Origin: DYEP01 sp040755615 | Lineage (GTDB): Bacteria; Bacillota; Sulfobacillia; DUSP01; DYEP01 | Direction of reading: 5' to 3' | DNA: 64,000 nucleotides | NCBI GenBank assembly: GCA_040755615.1 | Contig: JBFMAL010000010.1 | Coordinates: 1 to 64,000 of the forward strand | Part shown: positions 14,759 through 24,146 of the stretch, in pieces | Layout: every line of letters begins with the position of its first letter | Position numbering within the stretch: the stretch's first letter is position 1 | Notes under the pieces: generated by a model | Databases searched by the model: none | What the model was told of the DNA's origin: nothing | Seen by the model: the letters and a program-made list of their open reading frames with translations, nothing else | Position numbers and translations under genes: made by a program

Positions 14759-16931
14759 CATAGAGGAAGTGCTGGCAGATCTCGAGCACTACAGGCCAAG
14801 ACGGAAAGGCTGGTGCTGGAGAGAGGCCGATGGGCGAAAAGAAGGCGCCTTCGAGTACAGGCAGGCGTCAAAAAGGCTGGAGAGCAGCATTCCCCTGCCT
14901 GCTGCCAGGCATTTTGGGGGCATTGATCCTCAACCCGATTGCGTGATTACCACGGAGATTGCCTCCGGAAGGTTCGAAGACGATATAAGGCGGATGCGCA
15001 TGGCCGCGTGGCACGGGGCGGACCACATCATGGTCATCCGAACCGCGGGTCAGAGCCACTACGACGGCCTGATCGAAGGAACGCCGGAAGGGGTGGGCGG
15101 GGTACCCATCTCCAGGAAGCAGCTTCGGGCAACGCGGAAGGCGCTGGACATGATAGAGGACGAGGTGGGCAGGCCCATCAACTTCCACTCGTACGTAAGC
15201 GGGGTGGCCGGGCCCGAAATCGCCGTATTGTTTGCCGAGGAAGGCGTAAACGGAGCCCACCAGGATCCACAGTATAACGTGTTGTACAGGAACGTGAACA
15301 TGCACCGGTCCTTTGTGGATGCGGCCGTCGCAAAGGCGATCATGGCGTCAGCAGGCATGCTGCAGATCGACGGTGCCCACAACGCCAACGCCACTGCCCG
15401 GGAGGCCTTCAAGGTGATGCCCGAGCTTATGGTACAACACGCAATAAACTGCGCATTTTCCGAGTCAGTGGGCATGCAAAAAGACAGTATTTGCTTGAGC
15501 ACTGTTCCGCCCACGGCTCCTCCGGCCCCTGCGTTGTGGCTCGATCTCCCGTACGCTGTAGCGCTCAGGAAGATGTTTGAAGGGTACCGTTTCAGAGCCC
15601 AGGAAAACACAAGGTACATAGAATCCGACGCACGCGAGGCGACAGTCACCCACGTGCTCAACCTGCTTGTGTCCCGGCTTACCTCAGCCCACATCCAGAG
15701 TACGATCACTCCTGATGAGGGCAGAAACGTCCCCTGGCATTACAATAATGTCGCTGCCATACAGACAGCTAAACAAGCCTTGGTAGGGATGGACGGCCTG
15801 TCCGAATTGGTGAAGCTTGACGAAGATGGGCCTCTCGGCGAGAAGGTGCGTGAGCTGATGGAACGCGCGGTGCTGTTTATGGAAGAGATAAGGGATTCCG
15901 GAGGCTATTTCGAGGCCGTCTCCCGGGGGTTCTTTGTGGACTCTGGCTTTTACCCGGAGAGAAATGGTGATGGCATCGCCCGAGATCCGAAGGGGGGCGT
16001 GGGCCACGGCACCATCGTCCCGCGCGATGCAGACTATCTTGCTCCTGTATGCCATCACTTCGGGCACAATGCCCTGCCCGCTGGCATTGAGCGCCCGTGC
16101 GACCTGATTGGGGGTTGTACTCTGTGTGACCCGTCCAAGATCGTTTACATAGATGAACTGGATGAACAGGATAACGTCAGGGCGCGGCTTGAGCCTTTCC
16201 GGGAGCACAAGCAGAAAGGGCTCATAAGACCAGAGGTCCAGTGGTACGGAGATGGTATGATATCGATGACAATGTTTCTGCCCGTGTCTGAAACGATGGC
16301 GGAGCATGCTGCGGTCGCCATAGCAGAGAGGCTCGGCCTTGGCGATCCCGAGGTGATACACAAGGCGGTAATGCACCCCGCTGAAGGTACCCTGATTGAA
16401 CTGAAAGCTATGGTGCCATTTGACATAGACCCCGGGAGTATCAGAATACCGGAGAAGCCGAGGACGCTTTCGGAAGAGGAAATCAGGCAGGCCATCTCCA
16501 GACGCCCGATGCACGCTGTGGCCGCGACTGTGGGTGAAGACGAGCACTCGGTCGGCATGCGTGAGATCATAGATATAAAGCATGGAGGGCTCGAAAAGTT
16601 CGGTATCCGGGTTACTTACCTCGGCACATCGGTTCCGGTGGAAAAGCTGGTAGACGCGGCTATTGAAACAGACGCAGATGCCATACTGATAAGTACGATC
16701 ATAACTCACGCAGACATCCACAGGAAGAACATGAAGAGACTGCATGAGCTTTGCGTGGAAAAAGGCATCCGGGACAGGCTTTTGCTCATCTCGGGAGGCA
16801 CCCAGGTCACTTATGACATGGCCCGGGAGTGTGGAATGGACGCTGGGTTTGGAAGGGGCACAAGGGGCATCGACGTGGCGAGTTTCCTGGTCAGAGAGAG
16901 GGAATCCAGATCGTCCGGCCGGGGAGTGTGA
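14730..16931 (+). CDS. oraE: D-ornithine 4,5-aminomutase, large (E) subunit
   Basis: This catalytic subunit of about 733 residues carries the TIM barrel and a C-terminal cobalamin-binding domain. The motif DEHSVG (DxHxxG) supplies the cobalt ligand. The lysine in IDIKHGG, at about residue 617, is the equivalent of the PLP-binding lysine of the Clostridium sticklandii enzyme. The start is a TTG at 14730 behind AAAGGGGG, giving HPNKKIDIEEVLADLEHYRP at the N-terminus as in OraE. Longer frames from 14625 only read through oraS in another phase. The length is close to the 735-residue reference enzyme. Confidence 0.93.
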   Translation: MTLHPNKKIDIEEVLADLEHYRPRRKGWCWREADGRKEGAFEYRQASKRLESSIPLPAARHFGGIDPQPDCVITTEIASGRFEDDIRRMRMAAWHGADHIMVIRTAGQSHYDGLIEGTPEGVGGVPISRKQLRATRKALDMIEDEVGRPINFHSYVSGVAGPEIAVLFAEEGVNGAHQDPQYNVLYRNVNMHRSFVDAAVAKAIMASAGMLQIDGAHNANATAREAFKVMPELMVQHAINCAFSESVGMQKDSICLSTVPPTAPPAPALWLDLPYAVALRKMFEGYRFRAQENTRYIESDAREATVTHVLNLLVSRLTSAHIQSTITPDEGRNVPWHYNNVAAIQTAKQALVGMDGLSELVKLDEDGPLGEKVRELMERAVLFMEEIRDSGGYFEAVSRGFFVDSGFYPERNGDGIARDPKGGVGHGTIVPRDADYLAPVCHHFGHNALPAGIERPCDLIGGCTLCDPSKIVYIDELDEQDNVRARLEPFREHKQKGLIRPEVQWYGDGMISMTMFLPVSETMAEHAAVAIAERLGLGDPEVIHKAVMHPAEGTLIELKAMVPFDIDPGSIRIPEKPRTLSEEEIRQAISRRPMHAVAATVGEDEHSVGMREIIDIKHGGLEKFGIRVTYLGTSVPVEKLVDAAIETDADAILISTIITHADIHRKNMKRLHELCVEKGIRDRLLLISGGTQVTYDMARECGMDAGFGRGTRGIDVASFLVRERESRSSGRGV

Positions 16932-16935
16932 CCGC

Positions 16936-18378
16936 ATGCATTTTGACCTTCTTGTTGCGGAAATAGGAAGCACTACCACAACGGTATCCGCGTTCCGCGG
17001 CATATATGGACAGCAGCCGGAGTTTGGCGGTCAGGGTATTGCTCCCACCACCGTGCTGCAAGGCGACGTGACTGAAGGGCTCATGGCCGCCATAGAGGAT
17101 CTGCGTGGGCAGCTGGGCGAGGAAATTACGTATGACAGTATGTTCGCCTCTTCCAGTGCGGCAGGTGGGCTGAAGATGACAGTTCACGGCCTGGTCTATG
17201 ATATGACTGTGAAGGCGGCACGGGAAGCGGCTCTGGGAGCCGGAGCAGTACTCAGGTACGTGACTTCGGGGGTCATGGACGGGGATGACCTCTCCCGGAT
17301 CCTTGAGATAAAGCCCAACATCATCCTGCTTGCCGGCGGGGTGGACTATGGCGAGAAAACCACTGTCATCGCCAACGCAAGAAGCATCAGTCAGCTTGAT
17401 ATCGACGCGCCGGTGATATACGCTGGGAATGTGGCTGCCGGCGAAACTGTCAGATCAATCCTTGAGTCTGCCGGTAAGAAGGTAATATGCGTTGAAAACG
17501 TCTACCCAAGGATCGATGATCTCAATATTGAACCGACCAGACGCGCCATCCAGAAGGTGTTCGAAGAGCACATTGTGGTCGCACCGGGTATGGAACGGAT
17601 CAGGGCGATGGTTGATGGCAGAATCATACCGACACCGGGAGCAGTGATGAACGCTGCGATCCTCCTGTATGAGCAACTGGGTGACCTCATGGTGGTTGAC
17701 GTGGGTGGGGCCACGACGGACGTCCACTCCGTGACGTCCGGGTCAGAGGAGATCTCAGAGATGCTGATATCTCCGGAGCCCCTCGCGAAAAGGACTGTCG
17801 AAGGAGACCTCGGCATATTCGTCAATGCACCTAACGTGGTTTCGATCATAGGGGAGGATACGTTAAGGGCCGAACTTGGCGAGGATCCGGCGTCGCTCCT
17901 TGCGAGGCGCAGCGTGATTCCGGCGGATGAGACCGAGCGTCGCTTTGTGGAGCGGCTTACCGAGGAGGCCGTGACGGTGGCGGTATCAAGGCATGCGGGC
18001 AAGCTGAAGCACCTTTACGGCCCTACCGGGCGCATCACTGTAGCAGAGGGTAAGGATTTAAGCAGAATCAGGTGGATCATTGGCACCGGCGGCGCATTGA
18101 CCCGGTTGCCGGGGGGGAAAAGGATACTCGAAGGTATTCCCTCTGAAAGGAGGGGCAAGGAGCTTTACCCTAAGGACGCCCGTGCGCTGATAGACACTGA
18201 TTACATCATGGCAGCGGCAGGCACGTTGGGAGTTCGATTTCCTGACGCAGCGGCCAAACTAATGCTCAGCAGTCTTGGATTGGGGGGGACAGGAAATGAA
18301 AAATCCCCGCATAGAGATTTACACAGAACGCATCACGCAAAACGCAAGAGTTGTGGTGGACCTGTGCTCGAAGCATAA
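16936..18378 (+). CDS. GlmL/MutL-like protein of ornithine cluster
   Basis: This 480-residue protein has an actin-like ATPase fold (VAEIGSTTTTVSAF near the start, DVGGATTDVHSV in the middle) and belongs to the GlmL/MutL family found beside B12-dependent mutases. It is thought to help keep the mutase in its active coenzyme-loaded form, here for OraSE. The start is ATG at 16936, 4 bases after oraE, because the upstream extension is oraE in another frame. The last 28 codons read through the start of orr in a different phase (83-base overlap) and look non-homologous to the family. Confidence 0.88.
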   Translation: MHFDLLVAEIGSTTTTVSAFRGIYGQQPEFGGQGIAPTTVLQGDVTEGLMAAIEDLRGQLGEEITYDSMFASSSAAGGLKMTVHGLVYDMTVKAAREAALGAGAVLRYVTSGVMDGDDLSRILEIKPNIILLAGGVDYGEKTTVIANARSISQLDIDAPVIYAGNVAAGETVRSILESAGKKVICVENVYPRIDDLNIEPTRRAIQKVFEEHIVVAPGMERIRAMVDGRIIPTPGAVMNAAILLYEQLGDLMVVDVGGATTDVHSVTSGSEEISEMLISPEPLAKRTVEGDLGIFVNAPNVVSIIGEDTLRAELGEDPASLLARRSVIPADETERRFVERLTEEAVTVAVSRHAGKLKHLYGPTGRITVAEGKDLSRIRWIIGTGGALTRLPGGKRILEGIPSERRGKELYPKDARALIDTDYIMAAAGTLGVRFPDAAAKLMLSSLGLGGTGNEKSPHRDLHRTHHAKRKSCGGPVLEA

Positions 18379-19363
18379 AGTGACGGTGACGGGCGTAACG
18401 AAAGGTGCCTGCGCCCACCCGGATGTGGCCTGGGCGATGCTCGACGGAGGAGTGGCTGGACTGGCTGATTCCCGTGTGGCGAACCTGGCGCGGCTTCGAA
18501 AGGCGGGAATCAGAGCGGAGATGATGTTGTTGCGTATTCCCATGCCGAGCGAAACCAAGAGCGTGGTAGATGTGGCAGATATCAGTCTAAACTCGGAAAT
18601 CTCCACCATCAGGAGTCTTGGGGAAGCGGCAATCAAAAAAGGCGTTATCCATAAGGTCATACTTATGGTAGATACGGGAGACCTGCGAGAAGGCGTGTGG
18701 CCGGATGACGTCGTTCGGACATGTGCCGAGATCCGGAAGGTCCCCGGCGTCACGCTGGAAGGGATCGGCACAAACCTGGGATGCTACGGAGGAGTGATCC
18801 CGACCGAAACTAACCTGGGTCAGCTCGTTCATTTGAAGACACAGGTGGAAGAGGCGACGGGCAGGAGGCTGAGGCTGGTTTCCGCCGGGACGTCCGCCAC
18901 ATTCAACCTGCTTCAGGAGGGAAAACTCCCGGAAGGCATCAACCACTTCAGGGTCGGGGAAGCAATACTCCTTGGGACGGAAGCCGTGAGCGGCAGGGTG
19001 CTTCCGGGCGCCACTTCCGATTGTTTTCGACTTGTGGCTGAAGTGGTAGAAGTGAAGACCAAACCGTCTTTACCCATCGGGGAGGTGGGCTGGGACGCTT
19101 TCAGGACGGTACCCCGGTTTGTGGACAGGGGCATCAGGAAACGGGCCATTTTGTCCATAGGAAGGCAGGATATCAGGCCTGAGGCCATGGAGCCGCTGCT
19201 TGCGGGGTGCGAAATACTGGGCGCATCTTCCGACCATCTAATCGTGGATGTGACAGACTGCCCGACGGAAGTCCGCGTCGGAGATGAAATGCCCTTCAGA
19301 ATTGGTTACGGTGCGTTGCTTCAGGCCATGACCTCGGAGTATGTTGAGAAAGTTGTATTATGA
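18296..19363 (+). CDS. orr: Ornithine racemase (PLP, alanine racemase-like fold)
   Basis: This 355-residue PLP-dependent racemase interconverts L- and D-ornithine and so supplies the D-ornithine used by OraSE. It has the N-terminal barrel of the YhfX/Orr branch, with the PLP lysine in GVTKGACAHP and the segments LMVDTGDLREG and ISLNSEIST. The start is ATG at 18296 within the end of the preceding gene, behind GGGGGGACAGGAA, giving MKNPRIEIYTERI. A clearly related second copy lies at 24147. Confidence 0.9.
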   Translation: MKNPRIEIYTERITQNARVVVDLCSKHKVTVTGVTKGACAHPDVAWAMLDGGVAGLADSRVANLARLRKAGIRAEMMLLRIPMPSETKSVVDVADISLNSEISTIRSLGEAAIKKGVIHKVILMVDTGDLREGVWPDDVVRTCAEIRKVPGVTLEGIGTNLGCYGGVIPTETNLGQLVHLKTQVEEATGRRLRLVSAGTSATFNLLQEGKLPEGINHFRVGEAILLGTEAVSGRVLPGATSDCFRLVAEVVEVKTKPSLPIGEVGWDAFRTVPRFVDRGIRKRAILSIGRQDIRPEAMEPLLAGCEILGASSDHLIVDVTDCPTEVRVGDEMPFRIGYGALLQAMTSEYVEKVVL

Positions 19364-19375
19364 GGTGGTGCAGGA

Positions 19376-20689
19376 ATGAGGGGCGTCGTTTTCGCCGGCC
19401 TTTGCCCCCACCCTCCGATTATGATACCGGAAATCGGAGGTGCGGAGGTGAAGAAGGTATCAAAGACCGTAGAAGCCATGGAATATTTGGCACAGTCGGT
19501 TTTCCGCCTGGCACCTGGTGTCATACTGATGGTTTCGCCACACGCCAGGATCGGGATGGATGAGATGACCTTATTGGACACCTCCTCAGTTAGTGGCGAT
19601 CTGGGCCGCTTCGGCCGACCGGATGTAACGATAGAACGTCCTGTTTGCAGGGATACTCTGGACCTTGTGGAGGAGGCGGCCAGGGCAGCGGGGATCGGAG
19701 TCGCCAGGGCGCCAAGAGGCGAAGGCGCGCTTGATCACGGGTTCCTCGTCCCCCTTTATTTCCTCGATAAGGCAGGGGTAACCGCGCCCTTGGTATGCTT
19801 CTCCATGTCGCTTCTACCCCAAGAGAATCAAGTGCGCTTCGGGAGGCTTTTAGGTGAGGCATTGGACAGGCTGGATACCGGCTCCGCGTTTCTTGCATCA
19901 GGCGACCTGTCCCATCGGCTGACGAAGAATGCGCCGGCAGGATACAGCCCAAGAGGACGTGAGTTTGACACGTACATCGTGAGCGCGTTGGAGCGGACGG
20001 ACCTTGATGCGCTCTTGAACATTGACCCGGGGCTCGTCGAGGCGGCTGGAGAATGTGGCCTGAGGCCTCTGTCCATGCTAGCAGGATTGTGCGCGGCAAC
20101 GGGGCTCAATCTTGACCGCCTGAGCTACGAGGGCCCGTTCGGTGTAGGGTACGCAGTGGCTTCTTTCCAAAAAGGCGACCCGCTGGTGGCTTTGGCAAGA
20201 AGATCGCTTGAAACCTACATCAGGGACGGCCGCCGGGTGGCGCTGCCAAAGACCGGGATCCCCGATGCAAGAGCCGGTGTCTTCGTATCGCTCAAGGTCG
20301 GGGGCGAGCTGCGCGGCTGCATCGGGACGTTTGCGCCTACGCGTCCGAGTATTGCCGAGGAGATCAGGGAGATGGCCATCGCAGCGGGGACGCAGGACCC
20401 AAGGTTTCCCCCGGTCACCGCCAGCGAGCTGAGCACGCTTTCATACTCGGTGGACGTGCTTTCGCCTCCGGAAGCCATCAACGACGAGACCGCCCTGGAC
20501 CCCAAGGTGTATGGGGTGATCGTGGAAAAAGGGCCGAAACGGGGGCTTCTGCTACCTGACCTTGAAGGTGTGGATACGGTCTCCGAACAGCTGTCCATCG
20601 CCAAACGCAAAGCCGGAATCAACCCATCTGACCGGGATGTACGCCTTTACAGGTTCAGGGTGGAGCGGCACAGGGAGGGAGCGCGATAA
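19376..20689 (+). CDS. AmmeMemoRadiSam system protein: LigB-like plus AMMECR1 fusion
   Basis: This 437-residue two-domain protein has residues 1 to about 265 resembling the LigB/MEMO extradiol-dioxygenase fold (GLCPHPPIMIPEIGG, SGDLSHRL). Residues from about 270 on are an AMMECR1 domain with the hallmark LRGCIGTF. Such proteins are encoded with a radical-SAM partner in the widespread AmmeMemoRadiSam system, whose biochemical role is not settled. Here the partner follows at once, overlapping by 4 bases if the ATA start is right. Its insertion between orr and argF suggests co-transcription with amino-acid catabolism. The ATG follows GAGGTGGTGCAGGA. Confidence 0.9.
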   Translation: MRGVVFAGLCPHPPIMIPEIGGAEVKKVSKTVEAMEYLAQSVFRLAPGVILMVSPHARIGMDEMTLLDTSSVSGDLGRFGRPDVTIERPVCRDTLDLVEEAARAAGIGVARAPRGEGALDHGFLVPLYFLDKAGVTAPLVCFSMSLLPQENQVRFGRLLGEALDRLDTGSAFLASGDLSHRLTKNAPAGYSPRGREFDTYIVSALERTDLDALLNIDPGLVEAAGECGLRPLSMLAGLCAATGLNLDRLSYEGPFGVGYAVASFQKGDPLVALARRSLETYIRDGRRVALPKTGIPDARAGVFVSLKVGGELRGCIGTFAPTRPSIAEEIREMAIAAGTQDPRFPPVTASELSTLSYSVDVLSPPEAINDETALDPKVYGVIVEKGPKRGLLLPDLEGVDTVSEQLSIAKRKAGINPSDRDVRLYRFRVERHREGAR

Positions 20690-21690
20690 AAGAGGCACTT
20701 TACTGGGAAAAGCACAAGGAGGGCGTGCAGTGCAACCTCTGCCCTCAGGGCTGCTTCATAAGACCCGGCCGGACGGGTGTCTGTCGCGTCCGGAAAAACA
20801 TCGACCAGACGCTTTATACCGTGAATTACGGGCAGGTTTCTTCCCTTGCAGTCGACCCGATTGAGAAGAAACCTCTGTACCACTTTTACCCTGGAACGAC
20901 TATTCTGTCTGCAGGGACGATCGGCTGTAACCTGTCCTGCGGTTTTTGCCAGAACTGGCATATTTCACAGGCCGAAGCAGACACGCGCTACCTCTCACCG
21001 TCTGCCATGGTAGAGCTCGCACAAGAGCAGAGGAGAAAGAATCCGCGCATGATAGGTATCGCATATACCTACTCGGAGCCGCTCATGTGGTACGAGTGGG
21101 TGCTGGATGTCTCGAGGGAGGCAAAGGAGCGGGGGCTGCTTAATGTGCTGGTAACCAACGGCTACATCAGGCCTGAACCCCTTTCCGATCTGGCCCCGGA
21201 GATCGATGCGGCCAACGTTGATCTTAAGGCGTTCAGCGATGAATTCTATCGGCGAACGTGCGGTGGGCGGCTCGGACCGGTTATGGACACCATAGGACTA
21301 CTAGTTAAGAAAGGAGTGCATGTGGAAGTCACGACTCTGCTCATCGCTGGAGAGAACGATGGGGAGGAGGAAATTGCTGGAATCGCCAGGTGGCTGGCCG
21401 AGATTGATCCGGCCATCCCGTACCACATATCAAGGTATTTCCCCCATTACAAGTATACCAAGGCACCGACGCCTACCAAGACGTTGCTCAAGGCGTATGA
21501 TATCGCCAGGGAGTACCTTTTTTACGTCTACCTTGGAAATATTGGGGGAGGACAGTGGTCGGATACACTCTGCCCGCGCTGCAAGAACACGGTGGTAGCC
21601 CGTTATCCCGCTCTCTCTATCCGCTTGGAACAGGGCAAATGCCCTGACTGCGGAGAACACATTCCAGTTAAATACCGATTGGGGGAATGA
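20686..21690 (+). CDS. amrS: AmmeMemoRadiSam radical-SAM protein
   Basis: This radical-SAM enzyme of about 334 residues has the cluster motif CNLSCGFC in GCNLSCGFCQNWHIS, an N-terminal CNLCPQGC pair of cysteines, and a C-terminal CPRC...CPDC ribbon. The first ATG/GTG/TTG in frame is GTG 20725, but family members begin with a conserved KEALYWEKH-type segment that is encoded upstream of it. No standard start exists there. ATA at 20686 sits 5 bases after GGGAGGGA and overlaps the preceding TAA, so an AUA start is inferred. If GTG 20725 is used, the protein is 321 residues and lacks the conserved N-terminus. Confidence 0.85.
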   Translation: MKEALYWEKHKEGVQCNLCPQGCFIRPGRTGVCRVRKNIDQTLYTVNYGQVSSLAVDPIEKKPLYHFYPGTTILSAGTIGCNLSCGFCQNWHISQAEADTRYLSPSAMVELAQEQRRKNPRMIGIAYTYSEPLMWYEWVLDVSREAKERGLLNVLVTNGYIRPEPLSDLAPEIDAANVDLKAFSDEFYRRTCGGRLGPVMDTIGLLVKKGVHVEVTTLLIAGENDGEEEIAGIARWLAEIDPAIPYHISRYFPHYKYTKAPTPTKTLLKAYDIAREYLFYVYLGNIGGGQWSDTLCPRCKNTVVARYPALSIRLEQGKCPDCGEHIPVKYRLGE

Positions 21691-21695
21691 TGTGA

Positions 21696-22628
21696 ATGGC
21701 TGTCAACATGAAAGGCAAGGACCTAGTGTCAGTGCATGACTTGACAACAGAGGAAGTCTACCAGATCTTAAGGACTGCTGAATACGTGAAAATGATGAAT
21801 AAGACCGGCTCGAGGTTCCAGCCGCTTTCCGGTAAGACCCTCGGCATGATCTTTACCAAGCCTTCCACCAGGACCCGGATATCCTTTGAGGTTGCGATAT
21901 ACGAGCTGGGCGGGTACGGCTTGTTCCTGAGCGCCAACGAGCTTCAGCTGCGGCGCGGTGAGACCATCGCCGATACGGCCCGTGTGCTGTCAAGGTACAT
22001 ACACGGTATCATGATCCGCACCTTTGACCACAAGGACGTGGTTGACCTGGCGCACTACGCCACCATCCCTGTGATCAACGGGCTGACAGACCTTCTCCAC
22101 CCGTGCCAGGCACTGGCTGATATCTTCACCATCTACGAGAAGAAAGGGCGGCTCGATGGCCTCAAACTCGCTTACGTCGGCGACGGCAACAACGTTGCCC
22201 ATTCTCTGATGCATGCAGGGGCGAAGGTGGGCATGAAGGTCGCAGTGGTCACGCCCGAAGGCTATGAACCCAACCCCGAAGTGGTGAGGACGGCCCGGGA
22301 AGATGCCGCCGCCACCGGAGCGGAGATCATCCTGACGAATGATCCCAAAGAGGGAGTCCGCGACGCGGACGTAGTCTACACCGATGTGTGGACCAGCATG
22401 GGCCAGGAGAAGGAGCATGATGACCGGGTGGCAGCGCTCACGCCCTACCAGGTGAACCCGTCACTATTGGCGCACGCGAAGCAGGATGTCATTTTCATGC
22501 ACTGCCTCCCCGCTCACAGGGGTGAAGAAGTTGTGGATGAGGTTATTGACGGCCCGCGTTCTGTCGTATGGGACGAGGCGGAGAACCGGTTGCACGTGCA
22601 AAAGGCCATCTTAGCGTTGGTCATGTAG
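21696..22628 (+). CDS. argF: Ornithine carbamoyltransferase
   Basis: This 310-residue enzyme interconverts ornithine plus carbamoyl phosphate and citrulline. The carbamoyl-phosphate motif STRT is at 57-60, with HPCQ in the middle and HCLPAHRG near the C-terminus. It could act in arginine synthesis with the distant argG-argH (47.5 kb), or catabolically, feeding ornithine to the neighbouring pathway. No carbamate kinase or arginine deiminase is present here, so direction is undecided. The ATG at 21696 lies 5 bases after amrS. Confidence 0.95.
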   Translation: MAVNMKGKDLVSVHDLTTEEVYQILRTAEYVKMMNKTGSRFQPLSGKTLGMIFTKPSTRTRISFEVAIYELGGYGLFLSANELQLRRGETIADTARVLSRYIHGIMIRTFDHKDVVDLAHYATIPVINGLTDLLHPCQALADIFTIYEKKGRLDGLKLAYVGDGNNVAHSLMHAGAKVGMKVAVVTPEGYEPNPEVVRTAREDAAATGAEIILTNDPKEGVRDADVVYTDVWTSMGQEKEHDDRVAALTPYQVNPSLLAHAKQDVIFMHCLPAHRGEEVVDEVIDGPRSVVWDEAENRLHVQKAILALVM

Positions 22629-22667
22629 GATAAAAGATACTCCAGAAGATAGGGGAGAGGAAGCGCT

Positions 22668-23981
22668 GTGAAGAGAACCAAGGTGCTAATAATGGGAGCG
22701 GCCGGCAGGGACTTCCACAACTTCAATACGTACTTCAGAGGAAATAAGAACTACGAGGTTGTATGTTTTACGGCCACTCAGATCCCGGATATCGAGGGGA
22801 GGGTGTATCCGGCTGAGCTTGCGGGGGATCTCTATCCAAATGGGATACCCATTTACCCGGAAGAAGAACTGACTGGCCTGATTGAGAAGTATGGCGTGGA
22901 CCAGGTGGTATTTGCTTACAGCGACGTCCCCCATGAGTACGTCATGCACAAGGCCTCGCAGGTCCATGCAGCGGGCGCCGATTTCCGGCTGCTTGGACCC
23001 AAGTCTACCATGCTGAAATCCTCAAAACCCGTAGTGGCCGTATGCGCTGTGCGTACGGGCGCAGGCAAGTCGCAGACGACGAGAAAGGTCTGCGAGATCC
23101 TGCGGAACATGGGCAAGAAAGTGGTCGCGGTCCGGCACCCCATGCCGTACGGGGATCTGAGGAAGCAGGTGTGCCAGCGGTTCGCCACCTACGCTGACCT
23201 GGATTTCCACAAATGCACCATAGAAGAACGCGAGGAGTACGAGCCCCACATCGACATGGGGACGGTAGTGTACGCGGGAGTTGACTACGAGGCCATCCTG
23301 AGAGAGGCAGAAAAGGAAGCAGACGTGGTCGTGTGGGATGGAGGAAACAACGACTTCTCCTTCTATGTGGCGGACATCTACATCGTGGTCGCCGACCCTC
23401 ATAGGCCGGGACACGAGCTGCGTTACCATCCGGGAGAGACCAACGCCCGCCTTGCCCACGTGGTGGTTATGAACAAGATGGAGACAGCGACCCCTGAGGG
23501 AATATCTCAAGTGAGGCACAACGTGGAGGCGGTAAACCCCGGCGTGACCTGGATCGATGCGGTATCCCCGCTGACTGTTGACGATCCGGATGCTGTCAGA
23601 GGAAAGCGTGTACTCGTCATCGAAGACGGACCCACCCTTACCCACGGTGAGATGACGTACGGAGCAGGCATTATGGCGGCACGGAAGTTCGGCGCCGCCG
23701 AGATCATTGACCCCAGGCCGTACGCCGCAGGAAGCATTCGCGATACGTACGCGAAGTATACCCATATCGGTACGCTTTTGCCCGCCATGGGCTATGGAGA
23801 GCGGCAGGTCAGGGAACTGGAGCAGACCATCAATGCGGCTGACTGCGATTTGGTGATAGCGGCTACGCCGATTGACCTCCGCAGAATCATGAAGATCAAC
23901 AAGCCCGCCGTCCGGGTTCGCTACTCGTTGCAGGAGATCGGGCGTCCTACACTCGCTGACGTGCTCGAGAAACTCAGATAA
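22668..23981 (+). CDS. cPGS-family P-loop protein 1
   Basis: This 437-residue protein is of the type annotated as cyclic 2,3-diphosphoglycerate synthetase or GTPase. It starts with a nucleotide-binding-like IMGAAGRDFHNFN segment and has a P-loop in AVRTGAGKSQTTRK at about residue 130, followed by VRHPMPYGDL, EEREEYEPH and DGPTLTHGEMTYGAG. The real reaction in such bacteria is unknown, and the archaeal cPGS name should not be taken literally. It follows argF by 39 bases and ends at a strong terminator, so it is the last gene of the ornithine/argF unit. A close paralogue lies at 26998. The start is GTG behind GGGGAGAGGAAGC. Confidence 0.8.
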   Translation: MKRTKVLIMGAAGRDFHNFNTYFRGNKNYEVVCFTATQIPDIEGRVYPAELAGDLYPNGIPIYPEEELTGLIEKYGVDQVVFAYSDVPHEYVMHKASQVHAAGADFRLLGPKSTMLKSSKPVVAVCAVRTGAGKSQTTRKVCEILRNMGKKVVAVRHPMPYGDLRKQVCQRFATYADLDFHKCTIEEREEYEPHIDMGTVVYAGVDYEAILREAEKEADVVVWDGGNNDFSFYVADIYIVVADPHRPGHELRYHPGETNARLAHVVVMNKMETATPEGISQVRHNVEAVNPGVTWIDAVSPLTVDDPDAVRGKRVLVIEDGPTLTHGEMTYGAGIMAARKFGAAEIIDPRPYAAGSIRDTYAKYTHIGTLLPAMGYGERQVRELEQTINAADCDLVIAATPIDLRRIMKINKPAVRVRYSLQEIGRPTLADVLEKLR

Positions 23982-24004
23982 ACAATACCCACATACAAGA
24001 TACA

Positions 24005-24042
24005 AGCAGGGGGGCCCCGGGAAAGAGCTCCCCTGCTTTTTT
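24005..24042 (+). terminator. Rho-independent terminator
   Basis: AGCAGGGG pairs with CCCCTGCT across a short GC-rich loop, followed by TTTTTT. It closes the long unit that ends with the first cPGS-like gene. Confidence 0.85.
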
Positions 24043-24146
24043 CGGCTGCCCAACATCCCATATATTAAAGCAATCTACCAGGAGGATATCGCCCCGCATG
24101 CCTAGAATGATCGCAGCACTTGGATAAAAGGGGGCAGGCGCCGGGG

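Noticed and set aside
15684..17003. 439-codon minus-strand frame opposite oraE
   Set aside because: It is an antisense shadow of the oraE coding sequence, has no ribosome binding site and resembles no family.
22668..23981. Literal annotation as cyclic 2,3-diphosphoglycerate synthetase
   Set aside because: That activity is known from thermophilic methanogens. Only the fold and motifs match, and the context is amino-acid metabolism, so the function is left open.
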